NCBI RefSeq assembly: GCF_014385085.1
Contig: NZ_JACRTD010000003.1
Coordinates: forward strand, 302,437 to 366,436
From: Youxingia wuxianensis
Lineage (GTDB): Bacteria; Bacillota; Clostridia; Oscillospirales; Ruminococcaceae
Reading direction: 5' to 3'
DNA: 64,000 nt
The notes under the pieces are model-generated. The model did not search any database. It was not told the origin of the DNA and saw nothing but the letters and a program-made list of their open reading frames with translations. Both the position numbers and the translations under genes were made by a program. Positions within the stretch are counted from its first letter, which is position 1; each line of letters opens with the position of its first letter. This document shows, piece after piece, positions 26,963 to 35,855 of this stretch.

Positions 26963-28015
26963 ATGAGTGAAAAAAATATTGTAAGCCTGAGAAACATTTC
27001 GGTTGATTTTAACGATGAACCTGTATTGACCGGATTGAATCTCGACATACGCGACAAAGAATTCGTTACACTTCTTGGTCCGTCTGGCTGTGGAAAAACA
27101 ACCACGCTACGGATTATCGGCGGTTTCGTCGATCCAAAAGAGGGGGACGTTTTTTTTGATGGCGTAAAAATCAACGACTTGCCGCCTCATAAGCGTCAGG
27201 TCAACACCGTATTCCAGCGTTATGCCCTTTTTCCCCATTTAAATGTATTTGAAAATGTGGAATTTGGGCTAAAAATTAAAAAAATGCCGGTGGAACAACG
27301 CCAGGCATTGGTAAGAGAAATGCTGGATCTAGTCAATCTGAAAGGATATGACCACAGAAACATTGAACAGCTTTCCGGCGGCCAGCAGCAACGTGTAGCG
27401 ATTGCCCGGGCGCTGGTCAACCGGCCTAGAGTCTTGTTATTGGATGAACCGTTGGGAGCTTTGGATTTAAAACTGCGAAAAGAGATGCAGATTGAGCTTA
27501 AACGTATCCAACAGAGCTTGGAAATCACCTTTATCTACGTTACCCATGACCAGGAAGAAGCGCTGACCATGTCGGATACGGTTGTGGTTATGAAGGATGG
27601 AAATATTCTGCAGGTGGGAACGCCACAGGATATTTACAATGAACCTAAAAACGCTTTTGTGGCCGATTTTATCGGGGAAAGCAATATTGTGGACGGCGTG
27701 ATGCACCAGGATTGTCTGGTTGAGTTTGCTGGCAAAAAGTTTGAATGTGTAGATACCGGTTTCGACAAAATGGAACGGGTAGACGTAGTGATTCGTCCAG
27801 AGGATTTAAAGATTGTGCCGCCAGAAGATGCGCAAATAACTGGTACGGTAGAATCTGTCATATTCAAAGGCGTACATTTTGAAATGGTTGTAGACGCTCA
27901 CGGCTATAAATGGATCATCCATTCCACTCAGAGCCAGCAGCCGGGATCTTTTGTTGGGATGGAGGTTATTCCTTTTGACATCCATATTATGAAGAAAATG
28001 GAGGCGGGAAGATGA
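26963..28015 (+). CDS. potA: Spermidine/putrescine ABC transporter ATP-binding protein
   Basis: The 350-residue ATPase has Walker [13 protein letters not shown] (residues 38-49), signature [15 protein letters not shown], Walker [13 protein letters not shown] and the H-loop [16 protein letters not shown]-terminal TOBE-type domain follows, as usual for Pot[17 protein letters not shown] is the family's Q-loop. It energises import of polyamines by PotB and PotC. Its AAAGGGGG ribosome-binding site can be masked by the upstream leader. Its stop overlaps the potB start (ATGA). Confidence 0.95.
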   Translation: MSEKNIVSLRNISVDFNDEPVLTGLNLDIRDKEFVTLLGPSGCGKTTTLRIIGGFVDPKEGDVFFDGVKINDLPPHKRQVNTVFQRYALFPHLNVFENVEFGLKIKKMPVEQRQALVREMLDLVNLKGYDHRNIEQLSGGQQQRVAIARALVNRPRVLLLDEPLGALDLKLRKEMQIELKRIQQSLEITFIYVTHDQEEALTMSDTVVVMKDGNILQVGTPQDIYNEPKNAFVADFIGESNIVDGVMHQDCLVEFAGKKFECVDTGFDKMERVDVVIRPEDLKIVPPEDAQITGTVESVIFKGVHFEMVVDAHGYKWIIHSTQSQQPGSFVGMEVIPFDIHIMKKMEAGR

Positions 28016-28824
28016 GACAAAAAGCAGCTGCCGCTCCCTATATTTTGTGGATGATTATTTTTATTCTTGTACCCTTGGCATTGGTAGTAATGTACGCGGT
28101 AACTACCCCGGACGGGCAGTTTACTATTAGCTATATCTCCCAGGTAGGCGAATACGCTCCGGTATTGGTACGCTCCGTATGGCTGGCATTTGTGGCAACC
28201 GTGATCTGCCTTGTCTTAGCCTTTCCGCTAGCATTTATTATTTCCCGCCGCAGCAGCAACTCTCAGCGTACTATGATTATGCTGGTTATGCTGCCTATGT
28301 GGATGAATTTTTTGCTCTGTACCTATGCTTGGATGACCATACTGGAAAAGAACGGATTGATCAACCGTTTTCTTGCCAATTTTGGAATCGGACCGCTGGA
28401 AATGATTAATACGCAAGGGGCGGTAGTTCTAGGAATGGTATATAACTATCTTCCTTTTATGCTGCTGCCAATTTATTCGGTTATGACAAAGATCAGCAAC
28501 AGTGTAATCGAAGCGGCTCAGGATTTGGGCGCTAACTGGGTTGGCGTGCTCGGTAAGGTGCTGATTCCATTAAGTATCCCTGGAATTTCCACCGGAGTGA
28601 TCATGGTATTTGTTCCTTCGGTAAGTACTTTTGTTATTTCCAGAATGTTGGGCGGCGGAGGAAATCTGCTGATCGGCGACTTAATTGATTTACAGTTCCT
28701 TGGGAATGCTTATAATCCCAATTTGGGTGCGGCGATTTCTTTGGTATTGATGGTTCTGATCCTTCTTTGTATGAGTATCACCAACCAATTCGGCGGTGAG
28801 GATATGGAGGGGGTAATCAAATGA
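28012..28824 (+). CDS. potB: Spermidine/putrescine ABC permease
   Basis: The 270-residue membrane protein has six membrane segments and the PotB/PotC EAA loop [20 protein letters not shown] at about residues 164-183. The segment [19 protein letters not shown] is typical of PotB. Start and stop both overlap neighbouring genes by four bases, so the four pot genes form one tightly coupled unit. Confidence 0.95.
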   Translation: MRQKAAAAPYILWMIIFILVPLALVVMYAVTTPDGQFTISYISQVGEYAPVLVRSVWLAFVATVICLVLAFPLAFIISRRSSNSQRTMIMLVMLPMWMNFLLCTYAWMTILEKNGLINRFLANFGIGPLEMINTQGAVVLGMVYNYLPFMLLPIYSVMTKISNSVIEAAQDLGANWVGVLGKVLIPLSIPGISTGVIMVFVPSVSTFVISRMLGGGGNLLIGDLIDLQFLGNAYNPNLGAAISLVLMVLILLCMSITNQFGGEDMEGVIK

Positions 28825-29639
28825 AATGGCTTTCAAAAACCTATGTAGGACTGCTTACCGCTTTTCTATACGCTCCTATTTTGGTTTTAATTGTGTTTTC
28901 TTTCAACCAGTCCAAAACTCGTGGAGCATGGACAGGATTTAGCACCCGTTGGTATGAAAAACTCTTTACCAACGAAATTATTCTTCAGTCTTTGGGAAAC
29001 ACCTTGATAGTGGCCGTAATATCCTCCATTTTCGCTACTATTATTGGGACGATGGCTGCCATTGGAATTTCAAAAATGAAGAGATTTTCCCGGAACATGA
29101 TGATGAATGTTACTTATCTGCCTATTATCAATCCGGAAATTGTTACAGGCGTTTCTTTGATGCTGCTGTTTGTGTATGCTAAGCAAAAATTAGGCATAGG
29201 AGTGGAATTTGGGTTTATTACCTTGGTTTTGGCCCATATTACCTTTAATTTACCGTATGTGATTTTAAATGTAATGCCGAAACTTCGCCAGTTGGACAGT
29301 CATATTTACGAAGCGGCTCAGGATTTGGGCTGTGATCGGATGCAGGCGTTTTTTAAAGTAGTTATTCCAGAAATTATGCCAGGAATTGTAGCTGGATTTT
29401 TAATGGCGTTTACCTACTCGCTGGATGACTTTATTATTAGTTATTTTGTCAGCGGGGCAACCTCCCAGACCTTGCCGGTTACTATTTTTTCTATGACACG
29501 GCGCCGGGTAAGCCCGGAGATTAACGCCTTGTCCACGATTATTTTCTTGGTGGTTCTTTCTGTACTTCTGATTGTAAATATTTACGAGGGCAGAAAGGAA
29601 AGGCAGATGGCAAAACTGAAAGTGAGGGAGAGAAGATGA
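28821..29639 (+). CDS. potC: Spermidine/putrescine ABC permease
   Basis: This 272-residue permease carries the PotC opening FLYAPILVLIVFSFN, the EAA loop EAAQDLGCDRMQAFFKVVIP and the late SLDDFIISYFVSG motif. It pairs with PotB. Overlaps of four bases occur at both ends. Confidence 0.96.
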   Translation: MKWLSKTYVGLLTAFLYAPILVLIVFSFNQSKTRGAWTGFSTRWYEKLFTNEIILQSLGNTLIVAVISSIFATIIGTMAAIGISKMKRFSRNMMMNVTYLPIINPEIVTGVSLMLLFVYAKQKLGIGVEFGFITLVLAHITFNLPYVILNVMPKLRQLDSHIYEAAQDLGCDRMQAFFKVVIPEIMPGIVAGFLMAFTYSLDDFIISYFVSGATSQTLPVTIFSMTRRRVSPEINALSTIIFLVVLSVLLIVNIYEGRKERQMAKLKVRERR

Positions 29640-30883
29640 AAAAACTTTTATCCCTTGTGCTGTTTGTGCTGGCCTGTTTGTATCTGGCAGCCCCTGTATT
29701 TGCCCAGGTAGAAGTGGATGACCCGGAGTATTACACTAAATTTCAGGGCCAGAATCGCTCAATTAATGTCCATAACTGGGGAGATTATATTTCCGATGGT
29801 TCGGACGAAGGAATGGACGTAATTAAGGAGTTTGAAGAGCTTACCGGGATCAAAGTAAACTACACCACCTTCGCTACCAACGAGGAACTGTATGCCCGTT
29901 TGAAAGGCGGCGGGGCTCTGTACGATGTGGTAATTCCTTCTGATTATATGATCGCGCGCATGATCAATGAAGGGATGCTGGAAAAGCTTAATTATGAAAA
30001 TATTCCTAATGCCCATTACACCATGGAAAGCTTTTTGAATGCTCAATATGATCCTACCAATGAATATTCCCTTCCTTTTATGTGGGGGACTGTAGGGATT
30101 ATTTATAATACGGAAGTGGTTGATGAAGAGGATTTAGGCTCTTGGGACCTGTTATGGAATGAAAAATATATGGGCGAAATCCTGATGTTTAATAATCCCA
30201 GAGACGCCTTTGCCATTGCTCTTAACCGTTTGGGCTATCCGATGAATCCAGAAAACAAAGAGCAGATCAGGGAAGCCGCGGAAGATTTGAAAGATCAGAA
30301 ACTGTTGGTCCAGGCGTATGTCATGGATGAGATTTTTGATAAGATGATCGGAAACGAGGCCGCTATTGCGCCTTATTACGCCGGAGATTATCTGCTGATT
30401 TTAGAGGATAATCCGAATATTGGCTTTTTTACACCTGAGACAGGGACCAACCGGTTTGTAGATGCTATGGTGATCCCAAAAGGCGCGAAGGAAAAAGAAT
30501 GTGCGGAAATGTTCCTTAATTTTATGATGGAGCCGGAAGTGGCTTTAGCGAATATGGAGTATATCGCATATTCTACGCCCAACCAAGGTACGTACGACCT
30601 TCTGGATGAGGAAACAAAAGAGAACGAGGTTCTTTATCCGTCTCAGGAGCTCTTGGATAAAACGGAGTTTTTTGTAGAGCTTCCCACTGAGCTTAATTTG
30701 TATATGGATCAGATGTGGACGGAAATCCTCAGTACGGATGAACAGTACAGTAAATGGCTGATACCGATTGTTATGATTTTGGCTATTGTGGCTTCCATTA
30801 CAATCAACTTGCTGCGCGCTTATCGTAAAAGGAAAGAAAAAGACTATCTTCAGACGATGGATCAGTTAAGAAAACAGCTGTAA
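29636..30883 (+). CDS. potD: Polyamine-binding protein PotD with a C-terminal membrane anchor
   Basis: The 415-residue protein has an N-terminal signal peptide (cleavage likely after VFA at residue 23) and a PotD-type binding domain: NVHNWGDYISDG, YDVVIPSDYMIARM, SLPFMWGTVGIIYNT and a late STPNQGTYDLL. Unusually, a hydrophobic segment (about residues 379-400, KWLIPIVMILAIVASITINL) followed by RKRKEK and a short charged tail is added at the C-terminus. A lipobox cysteine is not convincing, so the protein may be held at the membrane by this tail instead of by lipid. It is the last gene of the operon and should bind spermidine or putrescine. Confidence 0.92.
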   Translation: MKKLLSLVLFVLACLYLAAPVFAQVEVDDPEYYTKFQGQNRSINVHNWGDYISDGSDEGMDVIKEFEELTGIKVNYTTFATNEELYARLKGGGALYDVVIPSDYMIARMINEGMLEKLNYENIPNAHYTMESFLNAQYDPTNEYSLPFMWGTVGIIYNTEVVDEEDLGSWDLLWNEKYMGEILMFNNPRDAFAIALNRLGYPMNPENKEQIREAAEDLKDQKLLVQAYVMDEIFDKMIGNEAAIAPYYAGDYLLILEDNPNIGFFTPETGTNRFVDAMVIPKGAKEKECAEMFLNFMMEPEVALANMEYIAYSTPNQGTYDLLDEETKENEVLYPSQELLDKTEFFVELPTELNLYMDQMWTEILSTDEQYSKWLIPIVMILAIVASITINLLRAYRKRKEKDYLQTMDQLRKQL

Positions 30884-30889
30884 ATAGAG

Positions 30890-30933
30890 GGAACGCGGGG
30901 AAATGAACTAACATTTCCCCGCGTTTGCTTTTG
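30890..30933 (+). terminator. Terminator of the pot operon
   Basis: AACGCGGGGAAATG and CATTTCCCCGCGTT form a perfect 14-bp stem with loop AACTAA, followed by a T-rich tail. Confidence 0.85.
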
Positions 30934-30956
30934 TAGGTTCTATGCAGATTGGATAA

Positions 30957-31124
30957 CTAGCAGCCGCAGCCACAATCGTTGTTGTATCCGCAGCCGTTGT
31001 TGCATCCGCAACCGCCATTGCCGTATCCGCCGAAGCTGCCAGCGCCGCCCCAGAATACGATGATGATGATCAGGATAATAATCCAAAAATAGTTTCCGCC
31101 AAAAGCGTTATTATTGCATCCCAT
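30957..31124 (-). CDS. Gly/Cys-rich 55-residue membrane peptide, probably sporulation-linked
   Basis: Reading the minus strand from ATG at 31124 to TAG at 30957 gives 55 codons. The peptide starts MGCNNNAFGG, has a single very hydrophobic stretch (YFWIIILIIIIVFW, residues 12-25), and ends in a Gly/Asn/Cys-rich tail with six cysteines in GC, CGC and NNGC repeats. TAGGAGG lies eight bases before the ATG, a near-perfect ribosome-binding site. Layout resembles YjcZ-like and chorion-like high-cysteine small proteins of spore formers. A possible sigma-K promoter precedes it. Function is unknown; a disulfide-linked coat or membrane component is a guess. Confidence 0.72.
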   Translation of the reverse strand: MGCNNNAFGGNYFWIIILIIIIVFWGGAGSFGGYGNGGCGCNNGCGYNNDCGCGC

Positions 31125-31155
31125 TATTAAAAACCTCCTAATAGTGTTTTCAACT

Positions 31156-31183
31156 TATAATATGTAAACTTACCGGCTTCGGT
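31156..31183 (-). promoter_or_regulatory. Possible sigma-K promoter
   Basis: On the minus strand AC (31183-31182) is followed after 17 bases by CATATTATA (31164-31156), which fits the late mother-cell consensus CATAnnnTA. The start of the 55-residue peptide lies 31 bases downstream. No sigma-A promoter is evident here. Confidence 0.4.
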
Positions 31184-31304
31184 TACAAGGTTGCATTTTA
31201 ATTTTCCGGGGAAATCCTCAGGAGTTTTAAATGAGGTGGAATATCCAACGGATGGGTTGACAATATTAGTATTGGAAGCGCATAAAATTCTATGAGGTGA
31301 GATT

Positions 31305-33761
31305 GTGTTTAAATTTAATGGGTTCACCCAGAAAGCGAACAGTGCGATAAATATTGCAATCGAGGAAGCATCCGCTTTGGGGCATACGTATATTGGCAGC
31401 GAACATCTTCTTTTAGGATTGTTGGGAGAAGGCAGTGGGGTCGCATTTACAGTTCTGCGGCAGATGGATATTACCTATGATAAAATCAAGGAGCTTTTGA
31501 TTAAAACAGTAGGCAGGGGGATTCAGTCGGTGCTTACCCCAAACGATATTACCCCCAGATGCAAAAGAATTCTGGAAATGTCCTTAATGCAGACGCGGAT
31601 GACAGGAATTCAACTGGCAGGGACAGAACACATCCTGCTGAATCTTTTAAAAGAAAACGATAGTTATGGGGTAAAATTTATCCGTCAGATGAATGTGGAT
31701 ACTGAAATGGTGCTCAAACAACTAAATGATCTTTCCATGAGTGACAACAACGAATATTTCAATGATAAATCCAGAAAAAACCTTCCGCCTAAAACAATAA
31801 AAACAGCGGTTAAAACCCCGCTTGTGGATAAATACAGCCGGGACCTTACAGAAGCGGCCAGACAGGGAAAATTGGACCCAGTAATCGGGCGGGAAAAAGA
31901 AATCGAGAGGGTGCTGCAGATTCTTACCCGCCGGACAAAAAACAACCCCTGCCTTATAGGAGAAGCCGGTGTAGGAAAAACAGCGATCGCCGAGGGGATC
32001 GCTCAAAAAATTGTAGGATTGGAAGTACCTCCTCAATTAAAAGGGAAGCGTCTGGTTTCCCTGGATTTAACCGGAATGGTGGCAGGAACCAAATACCGTG
32101 GGGATTTTGAGGAGCGGATTAAAAACACCATTGAAGAAGTGATCAATGCAGGAAATATCATCCTTTTTATTGATGAACTGCATACTATTATTGGCACCGG
32201 AGCCGCGGAAGGCGCCGTAGATGCGGCGAATATCTTAAAACCGCAACTTGCCCGGGGAGAATTTCAACTGATCGGCGCGACTACTATCGATGAGTACCGC
32301 AAGTTTATCGAAAAGGACAGTGCTCTGGAGAGACGCTTTCAAAGTGTTATGGTGGAGGAACCGAACGAAGAGGATGCAGTGAAAATTATCAAAGGCCTGC
32401 GGGAAAAATACGAGGATCACCATAATATTCACATCACGGAGAAAGCAATAAAAGCTGCCGTAGAACTTTCTGCCCGGTATATTACTGATCGCCGACTTCC
32501 GGATAAAGCAATTGATCTTCTGGATGAGGCTTGTTCACATGTAAAGATATATAACATTACAGTGCCGAATAACATGAAGGATTTGGAAGAAAAGCTGATC
32601 AATTTAAAGGCGGATAAGGAAAATGCGATTACTTCTCAGGATTTTGAATTAGCCGCTAGTATCCGTGATAAAGAAGCGGATATTAAGTTAAAGCTAGAGC
32701 GAGCCAAAGCGGAGTGGGAATTTTCCGAGGACGGCACAGGCAATGTATTGACCGAAAATGAGATTGCTCAGTTGGTTTCTGATATTACTGGGATCGATGT
32801 GACCAGCATTACCCAGCAGCAAGGAGAACGGCTGCTTCATCTGGAGGATACTCTCCATGAAATGATCGTCGGCCAGGAACAGGCGGTCAAAGCGGTAGCA
32901 AACGCTATCCGGCGTTCCCGAGTAGGGCTGCATGATCCGGCCAGACCGTTGGGATCCTTTATCTTTCTGGGGCCTACCGGCGTTGGAAAAACCGAACTAT
33001 GTAAAGCGCTGGCAAAAAGTATGTTCGGGGATATTCATGCCATGATACGCTTGGATATGTCGGAATATATGGAAAAACATACGGTTTCCAAACTTGTAGG
33101 CGCGCCTCCGGGTTATGTGGGATATGATGAAGCTGGACAGCTTACAGAAAAAATCCGCCGGAAACCTTATTCTGTTATTTTATTTGATGAGATCGAAAAG
33201 GCGCACCCGGATTTCTTTAATCTCCTTCTCCAAATTTTAGAGGAGGGCGTTTTAACAGATTCTCAAGGACGCTCGGTAAACTTTAAAAATACGATTATTA
33301 TTATGACTTCAAATATTGGCGCCCAGCTGATTTCCGAGCATAAAAATCTTGGATTTGGAACTGGGGAAGAAAAAAACGCCCAGCAGCAACAAACGTTTAT
33401 TAAAAATACCATGATGGGAGAACTAAAAAAATCCTTTAAACCGGAATTTCTTAATCGTATAGATGAAATTATTGTATTTCATAAGCTCTCCCAGGAAGAG
33501 ATTCGTAAAATCGCTGATAATATGCTGGAGAAATTAAAAAATCGCCTGGCAGGGCTTCATATTGATATCAGTTTTGATGAAACCGCTTCTGAAAAAATTT
33601 CCATTGAAGGCTTTGACCCAGTATATGGAGCAAGGCCCCTGCGCAGGGCGATCCAGGCAAAAATTGAGGACCGGTTGGCAGATGAAATGCTTCATGGCAA
33701 TATTAAAGCAGGAGATAAGATCACCTGTACCTATACGGATGAAAAATTTATATTTTCTTAA
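31305..33761 (+). CDS. clpC: AAA+ protease ATPase ClpC
   Basis: The 818-residue protein has an N-terminal double Clp repeat (to about residue 145, HTYIGSEHLLLGLL), a first AAA module with Walker A GEAGVGKTA near 220, a UVR-like coiled segment around 425-465, and a second AAA module with GPTGVGKTE near 556. The C-terminal GARPLRRAIQ block is standard. It unfolds proteins for ClpP. The start is GTG with GAGGTGA upstream. It lacks the usual ctsR-mcsA-mcsB genes in front, so it is not regulated as a class III heat-shock operon here. Confidence 0.94.
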   Translation: MFKFNGFTQKANSAINIAIEEASALGHTYIGSEHLLLGLLGEGSGVAFTVLRQMDITYDKIKELLIKTVGRGIQSVLTPNDITPRCKRILEMSLMQTRMTGIQLAGTEHILLNLLKENDSYGVKFIRQMNVDTEMVLKQLNDLSMSDNNEYFNDKSRKNLPPKTIKTAVKTPLVDKYSRDLTEAARQGKLDPVIGREKEIERVLQILTRRTKNNPCLIGEAGVGKTAIAEGIAQKIVGLEVPPQLKGKRLVSLDLTGMVAGTKYRGDFEERIKNTIEEVINAGNIILFIDELHTIIGTGAAEGAVDAANILKPQLARGEFQLIGATTIDEYRKFIEKDSALERRFQSVMVEEPNEEDAVKIIKGLREKYEDHHNIHITEKAIKAAVELSARYITDRRLPDKAIDLLDEACSHVKIYNITVPNNMKDLEEKLINLKADKENAITSQDFELAASIRDKEADIKLKLERAKAEWEFSEDGTGNVLTENEIAQLVSDITGIDVTSITQQQGERLLHLEDTLHEMIVGQEQAVKAVANAIRRSRVGLHDPARPLGSFIFLGPTGVGKTELCKALAKSMFGDIHAMIRLDMSEYMEKHTVSKLVGAPPGYVGYDEAGQLTEKIRRKPYSVILFDEIEKAHPDFFNLLLQILEEGVLTDSQGRSVNFKNTIIIMTSNIGAQLISEHKNLGFGTGEEKNAQQQQTFIKNTMMGELKKSFKPEFLNRIDEIIVFHKLSQEEIRKIADNMLEKLKNRLAGLHIDISFDETASEKISIEGFDPVYGARPLRRAIQAKIEDRLADEMLHGNIKAGDKITCTYTDEKFIFS

Positions 33762-33762
33762 G

Positions 33763-33790
33763 TTGAAAAATGCGTCAGAAATGCTATAAT
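33763..33790 (+). promoter_or_regulatory. Promoter of the thioesterase gene, extended -10
   Basis: TTGAAA (33763-33768) and TATAAT (33785-33790) have a 16-base spacer, and TGC precedes the -10. It begins right after clpC stops. Confidence 0.65.
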
Positions 33791-33828
33791 ATTCTTGACA
33801 AACTTTTAACGACAAGGTAGGGATGATT

Positions 33829-34215
33829 ATGATCAAAGGACAAACCAATTCGATTACCATAGAAGTAAAAAAACAGCATCTGGCCAATGTAGTCGGCAGC
33901 GGCGAATTAGAGGTATTAGCAACTCCGGCGATGATCGCCTTTATGGAGAAAGCTGCCTCTCAATTGGTAAGCGATCAGTTGGAAGAAGGGCAGACATCTG
34001 TAGGCACACTGATGAATGTAGAGCATACCAGCGCTTCTCCTTTGGGAATGAAGGTAACTGTTACCGCTACTGTTACCGGCGTAGACGGAAGAAAGATTGA
34101 TTTTGAGGTAATTGCCCGGGATGAAAAAGGAGAGATCGGAAAAGGCGTTCATACCCGTTTTATCGTGGATAGCCAACGTTTTATGAGCAAAGTTTCTGCG
34201 AAATTGGAGAAATAA
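33829..34215 (+). CDS. FlK-like hotdog thioesterase
   Basis: The 128-residue protein fits the small hotdog-fold thioesterase group that includes fluoroacetyl-CoA thioesterase FlK: LEVLATPAMIAFMEKAA, GTLMNVEHTSASPLGMKV, and IGKGVHTRFIVDSQRF. The Thr/Glu/His catalytic region described for FlK corresponds to ATPAMIAFME and VEHTSASP. It should hydrolyse a short acyl-CoA; the natural substrate in Clostridia is unclear. I start it at 33829, six bases after GTAGGG, although an ATG at 33823 is also possible. It may be co-transcribed with the following HAD gene through a weak attenuator. Confidence 0.82.
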   Translation: MIKGQTNSITIEVKKQHLANVVGSGELEVLATPAMIAFMEKAASQLVSDQLEEGQTSVGTLMNVEHTSASPLGMKVTVTATVTGVDGRKIDFEVIARDEKGEIGKGVHTRFIVDSQRFMSKVSAKLEK

Positions 34216-34216
34216 G

Positions 34217-34244
34217 AGAAGGGCACACAAATGTGTGCCTTTCT
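34217..34244 (+). terminator. Hairpin between thioesterase and HAD genes
   Basis: AGAAGGGCACAC and GTGTGCCTTTCT form a 12-bp stem with loop AAAT. Only a short T-rich stretch follows, so it may terminate partially. Confidence 0.6.
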
Positions 34245-34262
34245 AGCTTTGGAGGAATAAAA

Positions 34263-34922
34263 ATGTTTCAGCTTGCAATTTTTGATTTGGATGGGACGCT
34301 GCTCAACACTTTGGAAGATTTAGCCAACGCAAGCAACTGGGCGCTGGAACAGTATGGCCTGCCTGTTCATGAGGTAGAGCAGTATCGGTATTTTGTGGGA
34401 GATGGAATTTATAAGCTGGTGGAAAGAATGGTCCCTATACAGTGCCGAAACGATGCAGAATTGCTTATGAAGGTAAAAGAGAAGTTTGATACATACTATC
34501 ATCAGCACACAAAGGACTGTACTCAGCCATATGATGGGGTATTGGAAACTTTGGATGTTTTAAAAAATAGGGGAGTCTCATTGGCAGTACTGTCCAATAA
34601 GCCCCATAATTTCGCTGTATCCTTAGTGAAAGAAATGTTCGGCAATCGCTTTTCTATCGTCCATGGCCAGCGAGAGGGCTACCCCAGAAAGCCGGATAAG
34701 GCACTGGTAGAGGAAATCCTTACTTTTACGGGAATATCGCCGGAAAATTGCCTTTATCTAGGGGATTCAGGAGTGGATATGCAAACGGCAAAAAATGGAG
34801 GCGTTTACGCCGTCGGAGCTCTTTGGGGATTTCGTGATAAACAGGAGCTGTATGATAATGGCGCGGATACGGTGGTAGAAAATTTCAAAGATTTGCTAAA
34901 ATTTTTTTCATCGGACTGTTGA
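34263..34922 (+). CDS. HAD-family phosphatase, phosphoglycolate phosphatase-like
   Basis: The 219-residue protein shows the HAD motifs in order: DLDGTLLNT (nucleophile Asp7 and Asp9 region), a cap domain, LAVLSNKPHNF, Lys in RKPDKALVEEIL, and LYLGDSGVDMQTAKNGG. This matches Gph/PpaX-type phosphatases. Substrate could be phosphoglycolate, pyrophosphate or a sugar phosphate. The ATG at 34263 follows GGAGG by seven bases; a start at 34233 would lie in the hairpin region and is rejected. Confidence 0.87.
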   Translation: MFQLAIFDLDGTLLNTLEDLANASNWALEQYGLPVHEVEQYRYFVGDGIYKLVERMVPIQCRNDAELLMKVKEKFDTYYHQHTKDCTQPYDGVLETLDVLKNRGVSLAVLSNKPHNFAVSLVKEMFGNRFSIVHGQREGYPRKPDKALVEEILTFTGISPENCLYLGDSGVDMQTAKNGGVYAVGALWGFRDKQELYDNGADTVVENFKDLLKFFSSDC

Positions 34923-34947
34923 CAAAGCACAAATTTTGGTGTACTAT
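34919..34947 (+). promoter_or_regulatory. Promoter of the T-box operon
   Basis: TTGACA (34919-34924, overlapping the HAD stop codon) and TACTAT (34942-34947) have a 17-base spacer. Transcription should start near 34954. Confidence 0.7.
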
Positions 34948-34954
34948 TGGGTCA

Positions 34955-35231
34955 ATTCATAAAGTGTAGAGACTGTGACAGGGACGGCAAAAACGGAATA
35001 TCTGTCCGCAGAGAGCCAGCGGTTGGTGGGAGCTGGCGTCAGATTGTTTTTTGCTATCACCCTTGAGTCGGGGACCAAAAGGGTATCGAGTAGACTCCCC
35101 CGCATTGGCTGCGTTATTGGCCAGAAGCTTGTTAGAGCTTTGCTGAGTGGTGTTAGTTTATAACACAATTTGGGTGGTACCACGGGTTGTTTATACAGAC
35201 TCGTCCCTTTTATGGGGACGGGTCTTTTTAT
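34955..35231 (+). ncRNA. T-box leader, specifier AUC (isoleucine)
   Basis: The leader contains the conserved T-box sequence TGGGTGGTACCACGG (35171-35185) and a competing terminator: AGACTCGTCCC with GGGACGGGTCT, then T5. Stem I can be folded with a base helix GAC/GTC, a kink-turn made of GTGA (34975-34978) and TGA (35064-35066), helix AGGG/CCCT, and the apical arms GCCAGC/GCTGGC with AGAGAG and GGTGGGA loops. Placing the specifier next to helix CCCT, as in the Gly T-box, gives ATC at 35056-35058 followed by A. ATC is an isoleucine codon. The T-box bulge base U also fits the A73 discriminator of tRNA-Ile. It should allow transcription of the downstream genes when tRNA-Ile is uncharged. Confidence 0.9.
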
Positions 35232-35264
35232 ATGCGGTAAATATTTTATATGGAGGTATATGTT

Positions 35265-35855
35265 ATGCAGGATCAAATTCAGGAAATTGCCCAGAGAATT
35301 CGGACATTACGTGAAATTTTAGAATTTACGCCGGAATATATGGCGAATGAAACAGGAATTACCCCAGAGGAATATTTAGACTGTGAAAACGGAAAAAGTG
35401 ATTTCAGTTTTACATTTCTTTATAACTGCGCCCAGGTCTTTCATGTGGATATCGTAGAACTGCTGACCGGAGAAACTCCCAAACTTTCTTTTTATTCCAT
35501 TGTACGCAAAGGTTCCGGGTTAAATATTAATCGCCGTAAAGGATTTACGTATCATCACATGGCGTATCGGTTCAATAATAAAACGGCTGAGCCGTTTTTG
35601 GTAACCGCCCCTTATTTTGAGGAGGAACAGGATAAACCTATTCATCTTTCCTATCATGAAGGACAGGAATTTGACTATATTCTTTCCGGCAGTCTGAAGG
35701 TTCAGATGGAAGGACATACAGAAGTGTTAAATGAAGGGGACGCCATTTATTACGATTCCGGCCATGGCCATGGCATGATTGCCACTGGCGGGAAGGAATG
35801 TAAATTTTTGGCCATTGTTATGAAAAGTGAAACTCAGGGCGAGGAGGAAGAATAA
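35265..35855 (+). CDS. XRE-cupin transcription regulator
   Basis: The 196-residue protein has an N-terminal XRE-type helix-turn-helix (residues about 5-60, [25 protein letters not shown]) and a C-terminal cupin barrel (about 110-190, [41 protein letters not shown]). Such proteins bind small ligands in the cupin and usually regulate the adjacent gene. The ATG at 35265 lies eight bases after GGAGG. It is the first gene after the T-box and its stop overlaps the start of the acyl-CoA synthetase (TAATG), so both are controlled together. Confidence 0.9.
   Translation: MQDQIQEIAQRIRTLREILEFTPEYMANETGITPEEYLDCENGKSDFSFTFLYNCAQVFHVDIVELLTGETPKLSFYSIVRKGSGLNINRRKGFTYHHMAYRFNNKTAEPFLVTAPYFEEEQDKPIHLSYHEGQEFDYILSGSLKVQMEGHTEVLNEGDAIYYDSGHGHGMIATGGKECKFLAIVMKSETQGEEEE

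Noticed and set aside
35066..35077. Alternative T-box specifiers such as GTC (Val), GAC (Asp) or ACC (Thr)
   Set aside because: These lie in or below the kink-turn and base helix when the leader is folded on the known scaffold; only ATC falls in the specifier loop next to helix CCCT with a following purine.
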